Below are positions 28,401-34,179 of a stretch of DNA of 34,179 nt, piece after piece. Source of the stretch: Gammaproteobacteria bacterium (GTDB lineage: Bacteria; Pseudomonadota; Gammaproteobacteria; Pseudomonadales; Ketobacteraceae). Both the position numbers and the translations under genes were made by a program. The DNA lies in NCBI GenBank assembly GCA_013178375.1, contig JABLXQ010000015.1, forward strand, positions 1-34,179, given 5' to 3'. Numbering within the stretch: the first letter of the stretch is position 1; the number at the start of each line of letters is the position of its first letter. The notes under the pieces were generated by a model. That model was not told the DNA's origin, did no database searches, and worked only from the letters and a program-made list of their open reading frames with translations.

Positions 28401-28621
28401 CGTGCTCGCGCTTGCGACCGGTGATGATGACCGCCTCAATAGCAGCTTTGGGACTTATTCCCATGCTGCTCGCATCCGGCGTGGGATCGGAAGTGCAACG
28501 CCCACTGGCAACGGTGGTGGTGGGTGGGTTGGTGTCCTCCACCCTGCTGACGCTGTTTGTACTGCCTGCGTTGTTCGGGGTGTTCTCCAAACAGAAAATG
28601 TCGCCTGTCGTTGACGGTTAA
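25418..28621 (+). CDS. czcA: Heavy-metal efflux RND pump (CzcA/CusA family)
   Basis: A 1067-residue proton-driven inner-membrane pump of the HME-RND family, with twelve transmembrane helices and two large periplasmic loops. The N-terminus (VLILPRLNLDAFPDVTNVQV) and the RVGRPELGGDPEPVSNVEL stretch are family signatures. In the fourth transmembrane segment the proton-relay residues D419 (MMVDGS) and E426 (VMMEH) are present, but the first aspartate of the CzcA triad is replaced by A413 (AIAIGMMVD), as in CusA. The loop after it holds an unusual His/Asp-rich insert (residues about 427-463). This makes metal choice uncertain: the operon context suggests Zn, Cd or Co, while that segment is CusA-like. 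Confidence 0.93.
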   Translation: MLNAIIDLGVKNRLLVLLSLIGLIVGSVLILPRLNLDAFPDVTNVQVQINTEAQGLAAEEVEQLITFPVEAVMYALPDVEAVRSISKTGLSVITVVFKEGTDIYFARQLVFERLQAAREEIPDGIGTPEMGPNTSGLGQVYQYILRSERPQQYDAMALRSLNDWVVKMLLMPVAGVTEVLSYGGEVKQYQVNVDPSRLLAYDLTIDEVVEEIEANNRNAGGWYLDRGAEQLVIRGVGWVRSDSAGLEDIGNIPLKNIKGVPVKVSDVANIGFGSEIRQGALTMTRRNGSGEPEALGEVVAGIVLKRMGANTKATIEGVKARLPAIQAALPDGVSIEPFYDQAELVDKAVETVVKALLEAFVLIVVVLLLFLMNLRAALLVLISVPVSIGLALMAMAYWGISANLMSLGGLAIAIGMMVDGSVVMMEHIFSHLTHPDHEHDQQSLQRAAIDDPDRHDVSSDDHGIALRIQEAAKEVGRPVFFAVMIIIIVFAPLFSLQGVEGKLFQPMAMSIVLAMLASLLVALLMVPALATYLFQRGVKHRDNVLTRALDSGYRRLLQSALKQRSLVAGSALAMLVGALLLVPFLGTEFVPELEEGTLNIRVTLAPSSSLDTSVEVAQKMEQVLMTFPEVLYAASRVGRPELGGDPEPVSNVELYVGLKPVQEWSSAPDRRALQALMQERMSIHPGLLFSFSQPIATRVDELLSGVKAQLAVKLFGPDLDMLAAKGRDIENLVKRVEGTRGVALEQIAGESQLVIQPDRAQLARYGVPVSQVMDLVANAIGGTEAGQVIKGNERYDIYVRLAPDFRNNMEMIRGLILKSPSGAWIRLGDVAKVSIESGPPQVRRDDVQRRVVIEANVEGRDMGGLVAELRQRIDDEVDLPPGYSVVFGGQFENQERAQARLLVVVPLSLGLIFLLLYFAFGSVGQALLIMLNVPLALIGGIAALFVSGQYLSVPGSIGFIALFGVAVLNGVVMVNSINQRLSDGLDIQAAVFEGACSRLRPVMMTASIAALGLIPMLLASGVGSEVQRPLATVVVGGLVSSTLLTLFVLPALFGVFSKQKMSPVVDG

Positions 28622-28668
28622 AACCAATAGTACGGGTGGTCCGCTTTCAACCATGCATGCCATCAACA

Positions 28669-28711
28669 CAAACCTTTTCCGGCAAGCGCAATGGGTGCCG
28701 GAAAAGGTTTG
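28669..28711. terminator. Long perfect hairpin after czcA
   Basis: CAAACCTTTTCCGGCA (28669-28684) and TGCCGGAAAAGGTTTG (28696-28711) make a perfect 16-bp stem with an 11-base loop. No T-run follows on the plus strand. It most likely ends or stabilises the efflux mRNA. A recombination site is the less likely reading. Confidence 0.55.
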
Positions 28712-28824
28712 GATACGATCATGTACCAGGCTCGCTCAACAATCGTTTGATATACTCGCAACACTCACAACCAAGGTGACAATGCTGGAATTTATTCAAC
28801 TTCATGACTTTGGAACTCTTCGAC

Positions 28825-29157
28825 ATGCTAAAAACCACCGGACTTTTTGTCATAACGGCATTGGCTGAAATTGTAGGGTGTTTTTTGCCCTTTTTGTGGC
28901 TACGTAAAAATGGATCTGCGTGGTTGTTGGTTCCTGCAGTTTTTAGCCTGGCAGCGTTTGTATGGCTTCTGACCCTACACCCTACTTCGAGCGGCCGGGT
29001 GTATGCCGCTTATGGAGGTGTTTACGTAGCCACAGCACTCGTGTGGCTGCGGGTGGTGGATGGAATGAAATTGTCTACCTGGGACTGGATAGGTGCCGGT
29101 ATCTCTCTCCTAGGCATGATGGTGATTGTTTTGGGATGGCGCAATGAAACCGTTTGA
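28825..29157 (+). CDS. YnfA/UPF0060 family small membrane protein
   Basis: A 110-residue protein with four transmembrane helices, closely following E. coli YnfA throughout: [20 protein letters not shown], the [20 protein letters not shown] centre and [13 protein letters not shown]. The family resembles small multidrug transporters, and its substrate is not settled. The ATG at 28825 gives the family-normal N-terminus; one at 28804 would add seven residues. It is the last cargo gene, followed closely by the recombinase. Carriage on a metal-resistance transposon suggests that it helps in efflux of toxic compounds. Confidence 0.9.
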   Translation: MLKTTGLFVITALAEIVGCFLPFLWLRKNGSAWLLVPAVFSLAAFVWLLTLHPTSSGRVYAAYGGVYVATALVWLRVVDGMKLSTWDWIGAGISLLGMMVIVLGWRNETV

Positions 29158-29181
29158 TGGTGCAATCGCACTGCTATTGAC

Positions 29182-30495
29182 TTGTTTTCTGCCCTGTTTT
29201 CGGCGAACCCTCAAGTGAACCAGGATCAGAATTCTATTGATCGCTATATCGAGGCTGCCACACGCGCGAATACCCGCAAAGCCTATCGAGCAGCTGTCCA
29301 CGATTTTGAGGTGGAATGGGGTGGCTTTTTACCGGCTACCGCTGACAGCGTCGCTCGTTATCTGGTTGATCGCGCCAACCAGCAGTCCCTCAACACCTTG
29401 AAGCAGCGTTTGGCAGGATTGGCGCAGTGGCATATGGACCAGGGCTTTCCCGATCCCACCAAGGCACCTCATGTACGCAAGGTGCTCAAGGGTATCCGCG
29501 AATTGCATCCTGTCCATGAAAAACAAGCCCGACCGTTACAGATCGAACAGTTAACAACGCTGATTCAGTGGATGGAGACCCAGTTAGTGGTGATTCCCAC
29601 GAATTCCCCGCAATACCTGCGTTTACTCAGGGACCGCGCCCTGGTGTTGCTGGGTTTCTGGCGCGGATTTCGCAGTGATGAGCTTTGCCGTGTTCAGGTG
29701 GAACATATATCGATTATGCCTGGTCAGGGCATTGAATTGTATCTGCCCCGCAGCAAAAGCGACCGCGCTGCCCTGGGCGCCACCTACCGAACCCCCGCAT
29801 TACAGCAGTTGTGTCCGGTGGATGCCTGCCAGCAGTGGCTTGCTGCATCCGGTCTGACACAAGGCCCGTTATTCCGGCGTATCGATCGCTGGGGCAGTTG
29901 TTCCGCAACAGGCCTGCATGTCAACAGTGTCATTCCATTACTACGGGATTTGTTCGTGCATGCGGGCGTTCCCCTACCGAATTCCTACAGCAGTCATTCC
30001 CTGCGCCGGGGCTTTGCCACCTGGGCGTACAGTGCGGGATGGGACGTAAAAGCCCTCATGGAATACGTTGGCTGGAAAGATCTGAAATCGGCCATGCGGT
30101 ACGTCGAGGTGGCCGCACCGTTTGATCGGGCGTTTCCGATACCGGTCGCAGCGAAAATGAGTATCGCCGTGTCACAATCGGGTTTCGTTGACACCGCACA
30201 ATGGCAGGATACCGTTGTGGATCTTTACTTGCAGATCGAAACCTACCATGTCAAACACAGCAATCGTAAAAATGCCCGTGAGCATATTGAGCGTATCTGT
30301 CTTAAAACCCATGACATGCGCTGCTTGAGTCGGGATCAAGGTCACTATCGACTGGTCATTCACCACGAATCGTCGGCACATCTGGACGGCATCACACGGG
30401 ATCTGTTCACCGAGATGCAACATATCGCCGATAGCCATCACTGTTTTATTGAAGCGCATTGCGTGGAGCGCACGACGGGAAAGCGCTGGGACTGA
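29182..30495 (+). CDS. Tyrosine recombinase of the transposon (TnpS/TnpI-like resolvase) with C-terminal extension
   Basis: A 437-residue tyrosine recombinase. The SAM-like N-terminal domain (residues about 17-105: RYIEAATRANTRKAYRAAVH) is followed by the catalytic domain with R164 (RGFRSDEL), K192 (PRSKSD), H272 and R275 (HSLRRGF), W298 (GWKDL) and the nucleophile Y307 (AMRYVEV). About 120 further residues follow, ending RTTGKRWD, longer than usual for such resolvases. The only possible starts are TTG (29182) or GTG (29215); neither has a good ribosome site, so the exact start is uncertain. The gene lies 28 bases before tnpA, and the protein probably resolves cointegrates made by TnpA. Confidence 0.87.
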   Translation: MFSALFSANPQVNQDQNSIDRYIEAATRANTRKAYRAAVHDFEVEWGGFLPATADSVARYLVDRANQQSLNTLKQRLAGLAQWHMDQGFPDPTKAPHVRKVLKGIRELHPVHEKQARPLQIEQLTTLIQWMETQLVVIPTNSPQYLRLLRDRALVLLGFWRGFRSDELCRVQVEHISIMPGQGIELYLPRSKSDRAALGATYRTPALQQLCPVDACQQWLAASGLTQGPLFRRIDRWGSCSATGLHVNSVIPLLRDLFVHAGVPLPNSYSSHSLRRGFATWAYSAGWDVKALMEYVGWKDLKSAMRYVEVAAPFDRAFPIPVAAKMSIAVSQSGFVDTAQWQDTVVDLYLQIETYHVKHSNRKNAREHIERICLKTHDMRCLSRDQGHYRLVIHHESSAHLDGITRDLFTEMQHIADSHHCFIEAHCVERTTGKRWD

Positions 30496-30523
30496 ACACC
30501 CGAATAAACGAGCAGTATTTATC

Positions 30524-33514
30524 ATGACCGATGTACATGAAACGGCCTATCCTCGCATCAAGTCGCAACTGACCCGGCACGAACTCCACGAAATCTATTC
30601 CCCCACGGCCGACGAGCTACTGCTGGCCGCGACCCATGCCCGTCAACACAATGCCCGTTGCTGTTTCCTGCTATTGCTCAAGTTGGTACAGCGGCTGGGC
30701 TATTTCCCGGTGCTGACCGAAGTTCCGTCCCGTGTCGTACAGCACATCGTGGGATTTCTGCCTGGCAAGTCATTCACTTTTCGGCAATTGCGGGAATATG
30801 ACAAATCCGGCGCCCGTCAGCGCCATATTCAAAAAATCCGTGATCATTTGGCCCTCCGTCGCTTCGACGACAGCGGAGAAGACTTGCTGGAAGCGGTGGC
30901 AGAACGGGCCGCAGACACCAAGGAGCGACTCCCCGATATCATCAACGAATGCCTGGAGGAACTGGTCAAATACCGCTATGAGTTACCGGCCTTTAGCACC
31001 TTGGTACGGGTGGCGACCCGCGCCCGCCACCAGGTCAACGACCAATGTTACGATCATTTGTACAAGGCCTTGTCCTCAGAAGCCAAGGCCATGATCGACG
31101 CTTTGGTGACGCCCGTCATGGACGCCACCGAAAGTGGCTGGAACCAGCTCAAGCGCGAACCCAAGCGGGCCAAGAATCAAGAAATCAAAACCTTTTTGCA
31201 GCATCTGGACTGGTTGGCTGGCCTTGCCAACCACCTACCCTCGCTGGACGGCATTTCGATGAGTCGGCGTAAGCAGTATTGTCTGGAAGCCCACTCCCTC
31301 CACGCCGATTCGGCGCGTGCTCTCAAGCTCAACAAACGCTACGCACTGGCGGTAGTGCTGATCCAGTCACAGCGCCAAAAGGCCCTGGACGCCATAGCCG
31401 CCATTTTAGTCAAAAAGGTTCAGAGCCTGCGCAGCACAGCAGAATTGCGCCTGCAGCAGTATCACCTGGAACAGGTCAAGCGCACTGAAAAACTGATTGG
31501 CCGCTTTCAGGCAGTGCTGGAAGTGCTTCGTCACAAAGACGGGAACCCAGGCCGACAGGTGATCGACGCCATCCATTCCGCCCTGAAAGCGGACCCGGCA
31601 CTATTGGTTGAAGAGTGCGAGGAATACATGGCCTTTGCCAGCAACAATTACTGGCCGTTTATGTTGTCCTCCTACTGCCAATCGCGTTCTGTATTGTTCA
31701 GTTGCCTCCAGGCGCTGGACCTCCAATCCACCTCCAGCGATGACACACTGATCCGGGCCATTCGTTTTGTCCTGCAACACAAAAGAAGCCACAAGGAGTG
31801 GCTATCGATTGCGTCCCCCGGACCCGTTCAGCGCAATCTGATCAGTCTGCAGTGGTTACCAGAACAATGGCGCAAACTGGTGACAGGCCAGACTTCTCCA
31901 AGCGCCAAAGTCACACAGATTCACCGCAAGTATTTTGAGATGTTCGTATTTGTTCAGGTCCAGCTGGAACTGAATAATGGCGATTTGATTGTAAGGGGCA
32001 GCGACCAGTATTCTGATTATCGTGAACAGCAAGTCAGCGAGGACGAATACCTCGTTCAAATAGATGAATACGGCCAACTGGTGAATTTACCGGTGAAACC
32101 CGCCGACTTCGTCAGTCAACTCAAACAGCAATTGCAGGAAGCCACCGATCGGGCGGATCAGCGTTTTCCGGACAACGAATATCTGGATTTGACCGCCAAG
32201 GGTCCGGTGATAAGAAATCACGAAACCGATGAACCGTTGCCGGAAGTCAAAAATGTTGTCGATGCACTGCGGGAACGTTTCCAGGAAATCAGTATCCTGG
32301 ATGTACTGGTGGAATCCGAGCGTTGGCTCAATCTACATAGCCAGTTTGGTCCAATTTCCGGTTTTGAAACCAAACTGGACGATCCCCGCATGCGCTTTAT
32401 CCTGACCTTGTTCTGTTATGGCTGTAATCTGGGGCCCAGTCAGGTGGCACAATCAGTGAAAGGAGTCAGTCGCAAACAGGTGGCTTGGCTTAATCTGAAA
32501 CACGTGACGGAGGAGCGTTTGGACAAGGCTATCGCAACTGTAATTAACGCCTATAACCGGTTCGCCTTGCCCAAGTATTGGGGCACTGGCAAATCCGCCT
32601 CTGCCGATGGCACCAAATGGAATCTATACGAGCAAAACCTGATCTCGGAATACCACATCCGCTACGGCGGCTATGGCGGGATCGGTTACTACCATGTGTC
32701 CGATCAATACATCGCGCTGTTCAGCCGCTTCATTCCGTGCGGAGTCTACGAGGCCATTTATATCCTCGATGTAATCCAGAACAGCGAGATAGATATTCAA
32801 CCCGATACCTTGCACGGAGACACCCAGTCCCAAAGCACACCGGTATTCGCGTTGGCCTTTTTGCTGGGTATTCAGTTGATGCCGCGCATCCGTGGCATCA
32901 AGAAGCTGACGTTCTTCAAGGCGGACGGCAAAAACAAAGCCCAGCATATCGAAGCCCTGTTCAGCGGCACCATCGACTGGGAATTGATTGAAAGACACCT
33001 ACCGGACATGTTCCGCATTGCGCTCTCGATCAAGGCCGGAAAACTCACTCCCTCGACCATATTGCGACGATTGGGCACCCAAAGCCGGAAGAACAAGGTG
33101 TATTTTGCATTCAGAGAATTGGGGCGCGTAGTCAGGACGATTTACCTACTGCGATATATCAATGATGTCGAATTACGCAAGGTGGTTCATGCAGCAACCA
33201 ACAAAGGGGAGCAGTTCAATAATTTCACCAAATGGCTGTTCTTCGGCAACGACGGCATCATTGCTGAAAATATCCGTTATGAGCAAAACAAGATCATCAA
33301 GTACAACCAGCTGGTGGCCAATCTGGCCATACTGCACAACGTGGCTTCGATGACTCAGATACTGAAAAAATTGCAGGCTGAAGGGCATGAAATAACACCT
33401 GCCATCTTGGCAGGACTGGGTCCGTACTGGACCAATCAGATCAATCGGTTTGGGGATTACACGCTGGATCTGAAACGAAAAGTGAAGCCACCGGATTATG
33501 ATTTGTCGATATGA
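30524..33514 (+). CDS. tnpA: Tn3-family transposase
   Basis: A 996-residue transposase that performs replicative transposition, making cointegrates. Its catalytic triad is D695 (SADGTKW), D766 (LHGDTQSQSTPVFAL) and E896 (NKGEQFNNFTKW), with spacing as in other Tn3-family enzymes. The N-terminus (LTRHELHEIYSPTADELLLA) is the conserved DNA-binding region and the total length is normal. The ATG at 30524 is used; an in-frame extension upstream overlaps the recombinase gene. The gene reads toward the right terminal repeat and ends 87 bases before it. The frame is intact, so the element may still be active. Confidence 0.97.
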   Translation: MTDVHETAYPRIKSQLTRHELHEIYSPTADELLLAATHARQHNARCCFLLLLKLVQRLGYFPVLTEVPSRVVQHIVGFLPGKSFTFRQLREYDKSGARQRHIQKIRDHLALRRFDDSGEDLLEAVAERAADTKERLPDIINECLEELVKYRYELPAFSTLVRVATRARHQVNDQCYDHLYKALSSEAKAMIDALVTPVMDATESGWNQLKREPKRAKNQEIKTFLQHLDWLAGLANHLPSLDGISMSRRKQYCLEAHSLHADSARALKLNKRYALAVVLIQSQRQKALDAIAAILVKKVQSLRSTAELRLQQYHLEQVKRTEKLIGRFQAVLEVLRHKDGNPGRQVIDAIHSALKADPALLVEECEEYMAFASNNYWPFMLSSYCQSRSVLFSCLQALDLQSTSSDDTLIRAIRFVLQHKRSHKEWLSIASPGPVQRNLISLQWLPEQWRKLVTGQTSPSAKVTQIHRKYFEMFVFVQVQLELNNGDLIVRGSDQYSDYREQQVSEDEYLVQIDEYGQLVNLPVKPADFVSQLKQQLQEATDRADQRFPDNEYLDLTAKGPVIRNHETDEPLPEVKNVVDALRERFQEISILDVLVESERWLNLHSQFGPISGFETKLDDPRMRFILTLFCYGCNLGPSQVAQSVKGVSRKQVAWLNLKHVTEERLDKAIATVINAYNRFALPKYWGTGKSASADGTKWNLYEQNLISEYHIRYGGYGGIGYYHVSDQYIALFSRFIPCGVYEAIYILDVIQNSEIDIQPDTLHGDTQSQSTPVFALAFLLGIQLMPRIRGIKKLTFFKADGKNKAQHIEALFSGTIDWELIERHLPDMFRIALSIKAGKLTPSTILRRLGTQSRKNKVYFAFRELGRVVRTIYLLRYINDVELRKVVHAATNKGEQFNNFTKWLFFGNDGIIAENIRYEQNKIIKYNQLVANLAILHNVASMTQILKKLQAEGHEITPAILAGLGPYWTNQINRFGDYTLDLKRKVKPPDYDLSI

Positions 33515-33566
33515 AAGCAGGACAGTTCAAAAAAAACCAGTTGCTGAACATTAATTGATCGCTTTG

Positions 33567-33580
33567 AAAATACGGCCTTT
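33567..33580 (-). repeat. Inner end box, right
   Basis: The reverse complement reads AAAGGCCGTATTTT. It is placed 21 bases inside the right repeat, exactly as its partner at 16696-16709 is from the left repeat. Confidence 0.6.
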
Positions 33581-33601
33581 TAATTCAGCCATTTACGCTG
33601 T

Positions 33602-33638
33602 ATGTGGCTGTTTTTTACTGGAATCGTGGCCATACCTC
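33602..33638 (-). repeat. Right terminal inverted repeat (37 bp)
   Basis: It is the exact reverse complement of 16638-16674, ending GGCCATACCTC at the outer boundary. Confidence 0.95.
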
Positions 33639-33643
33639 ACCAT
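33639..33643. repeat. Target-site duplication, right copy (ACCAT)
   Basis: Same five bases as 16633-16637, directly outside the right terminal repeat. Confidence 0.92.
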
Positions 33644-33776
33644 GTGTTGTCAATTCGACGACCCCTCCGAACCCCTGCCCTTCGAAAACAGCCACTCGCA
33701 GCCACTGAGTCTGGATAAAATCCGTGAAATCGGCGATATCGTCGAGCTGGGCAAGTTCTGTGTGGCGGAAAATTAG
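33644..33776 (+). pseudogene. 3' part of the interrupted membrane/GNAT-like gene
   Basis: With the transposon removed, this stretch continues the gene that starts at 15841, in frame, as CCQFDDPSEPLPFENSHSQP ... DIVELGKFCVAEN and then TAG. EPLPFE and the ELGKFCV stretch resemble the middle of GNAT-like N-acyl amino acid synthases. A full acyltransferase would normally continue further (a YRG-type acetyl-CoA loop would be expected here). Shifting the frame by one base gives RGPAGKSVGF, so a second lesion (a one-base deletion) may have already damaged this gene. Confidence 0.65.
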
Positions 33777-33945
33777 AGGTCCGGCCGGTAAAAGTGTTGG
33801 ATTTAGCCACTTCGATGATAACTATATGAATTTACTAGATTTAACCCATAACGGGAAATCCCCCGGCTCTGCCGGGGAGACAGCAAACGTTTGACATATC
33901 CGGGAGTCCATCGCGGAAACTCCGAAGCGTGAGCCGCCATGTTAG
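33777..33945. other. Unassigned stretch with GC-rich hairpin
   Basis: No gene is recognised. CCCCGGC (33861-33867), TCT, GCCGGGG (33871-33877) is a compact hairpin that could stop transcription or be part of the end of an insertion sequence. Coding similarity of the minus-strand ATPase fragment stops at about 33945, so this may be a foreign junction. Confidence 0.45.
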
Positions 33946-34179
33946 AATCAGCTGCCACTTCTCTGCGCAACGCTAATGCGCTAGCGACTACTTTCCGAAT
34001 AGCCCGGCCATCCAGCCCTTGCACTGCATCCACGACCGATTCAAATCCAGATGCATTAGGAATTTTGCCGATTGATTTAAAGGTATTAGCCAAACCATGC
34101 AGGCATTCCACAAGTATTTGTTTACACGCATTTTTGTTGGGCGTCGGAATGTTTAGTACTAGATCGCATCTTGAGATGA
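33803..34179 (-). CDS. C-terminal part of an AAA+ ATPase, Pch2/TRIP13-like, entering from the right edge
   Basis: The minus-strand frame is open from the right edge to a stop at 33803. Residues from SRCDLVLNIPTPNKNACKQI through ECLHGLANTFKSIG to GLDGRAIRK fit the end of an AAA+ module: the arginine-containing strand after sensor 1, the helical lid, and a sensor-2 helix like the GLSGRVLRK of Pch2/TRIP13. After AADSN the last 45 or so residues (WTPGYVKRLLSPRQSRG) have unlike composition and no family resemblance, as if the natural end were replaced by read-through into other DNA. Walker motifs lie outside the window, so the family call is tentative. A bacterial TRIP13-like ATPase would suggest a nearby CBASS-type system. 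Confidence 0.5.
   Translation of the reverse strand, partial: ISRCDLVLNIPTPNKNACKQILVECLHGLANTFKSIGKIPNASGFESVVDAVQGLDGRAIRKVVASALALRREVAADSNMAAHASEFPRWTPGYVKRLLSPRQSRGISRYGLNLVNSYSYHRSG

Larger units (their letters stand above)
16638..33638. mobile_element. Complete Tn3-family heavy-metal-resistance transposon, 17,001 bp
   Basis: The boundaries are set by perfect 37-bp inverted repeats (16638-16674 and 33602-33638, outer ends GAGGTATGGCC) and the ACCAT target duplication outside them. It encodes a full-length Tn3-family transposase at one end, a tyrosine recombinase next to it, and a KfrA_N-type protein at the other end. That trio resembles the TnpA/TnpS/TnpT equipment of the Tn4651 group, where resolution of cointegrates uses a tyrosine recombinase plus a DNA-binding helper. 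Cargo: a merR-type regulator, a P1B-ATPase, small metal-associated proteins, a CBA-type RND efflux system and a ynfA-like gene. Perfect repeats, a clean duplication and intact frames suggest a recent and possibly still mobile insertion. Confidence 0.95.

Noticed and set aside
30449-30523. Longer N-terminus for the transposase
   Set aside because: The extension overlaps the recombinase gene and lacks Tn3 transposase similarity; the ATG at 30524 gives the family start.

Overview
The window looks like a chromosomal segment of a Gammaproteobacterium, probably a marine or Pseudomonas-like lineage. It carries a cobalamin-dependent metH, an NfuA with Gammaproteobacterial residues, a cysI-DUF934 pair, a type I-alpha DAHP synthase, and the paired PD-(D/E)XK nuclease / UvrD-type helicase genes often annotated as 'probable DNA repair protein'. 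No rRNA, tRNA or CRISPR array is visible.

Region 1 (1-15655) is ordinary core genome. A minus-strand DNA-repair pair comes first: a nuclease at 3133-5802 and a helicase-nuclease that runs off the left edge. It is followed by DAHP synthase (+), nfuA (-), metH (+), a MATE exporter (+), a DUF2970 membrane protein (+), cysI (+) and an overlapping DUF934 gene (+). Two strong bidirectional hairpin terminators (about 7072-7104 and 15615-15655) punctuate it.

Region 2 (16638-33638) is a complete 17,001-bp Tn3-family transposon. It has perfect 37-bp terminal inverted repeats, a 5-bp target duplication (ACCAT at 16633-16637 and 33639-33643), a full-length TnpA with its DDE triad, a tyrosine recombinase beside tnpA, and a KfrA_N/coiled-coil DNA-binding protein (TnpT-like) at the opposite end, next to a probable cointegrate-resolution site. 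The cargo is heavy-metal resistance: a PbrR/CadR-type MerR regulator divergent from a Cd/Pb/Zn P1B-ATPase, then several small secreted or membrane proteins (Met-rich, DUF3703, Cys/His-rich), then a CBA-type RND efflux operon, and finally a YnfA-type small membrane protein.

The transposon interrupts a gene for a membrane protein with a GNAT-like C-terminal domain. Removing the element and one target copy joins 15841-16637 to 33644-33776 in frame (309 codons). Region 3 (33644-34179) holds the rest of that gene, a GC-rich hairpin of unknown origin, and on the minus strand the C-terminal end of an AAA+ ATPase resembling Pch2/TRIP13 that enters from beyond the right edge.

The metal genes form one functional set. 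The ATPase would export metal from cytoplasm to periplasm, the small periplasmic proteins may buffer or sense it, and the RND pump would carry it across the outer membrane.
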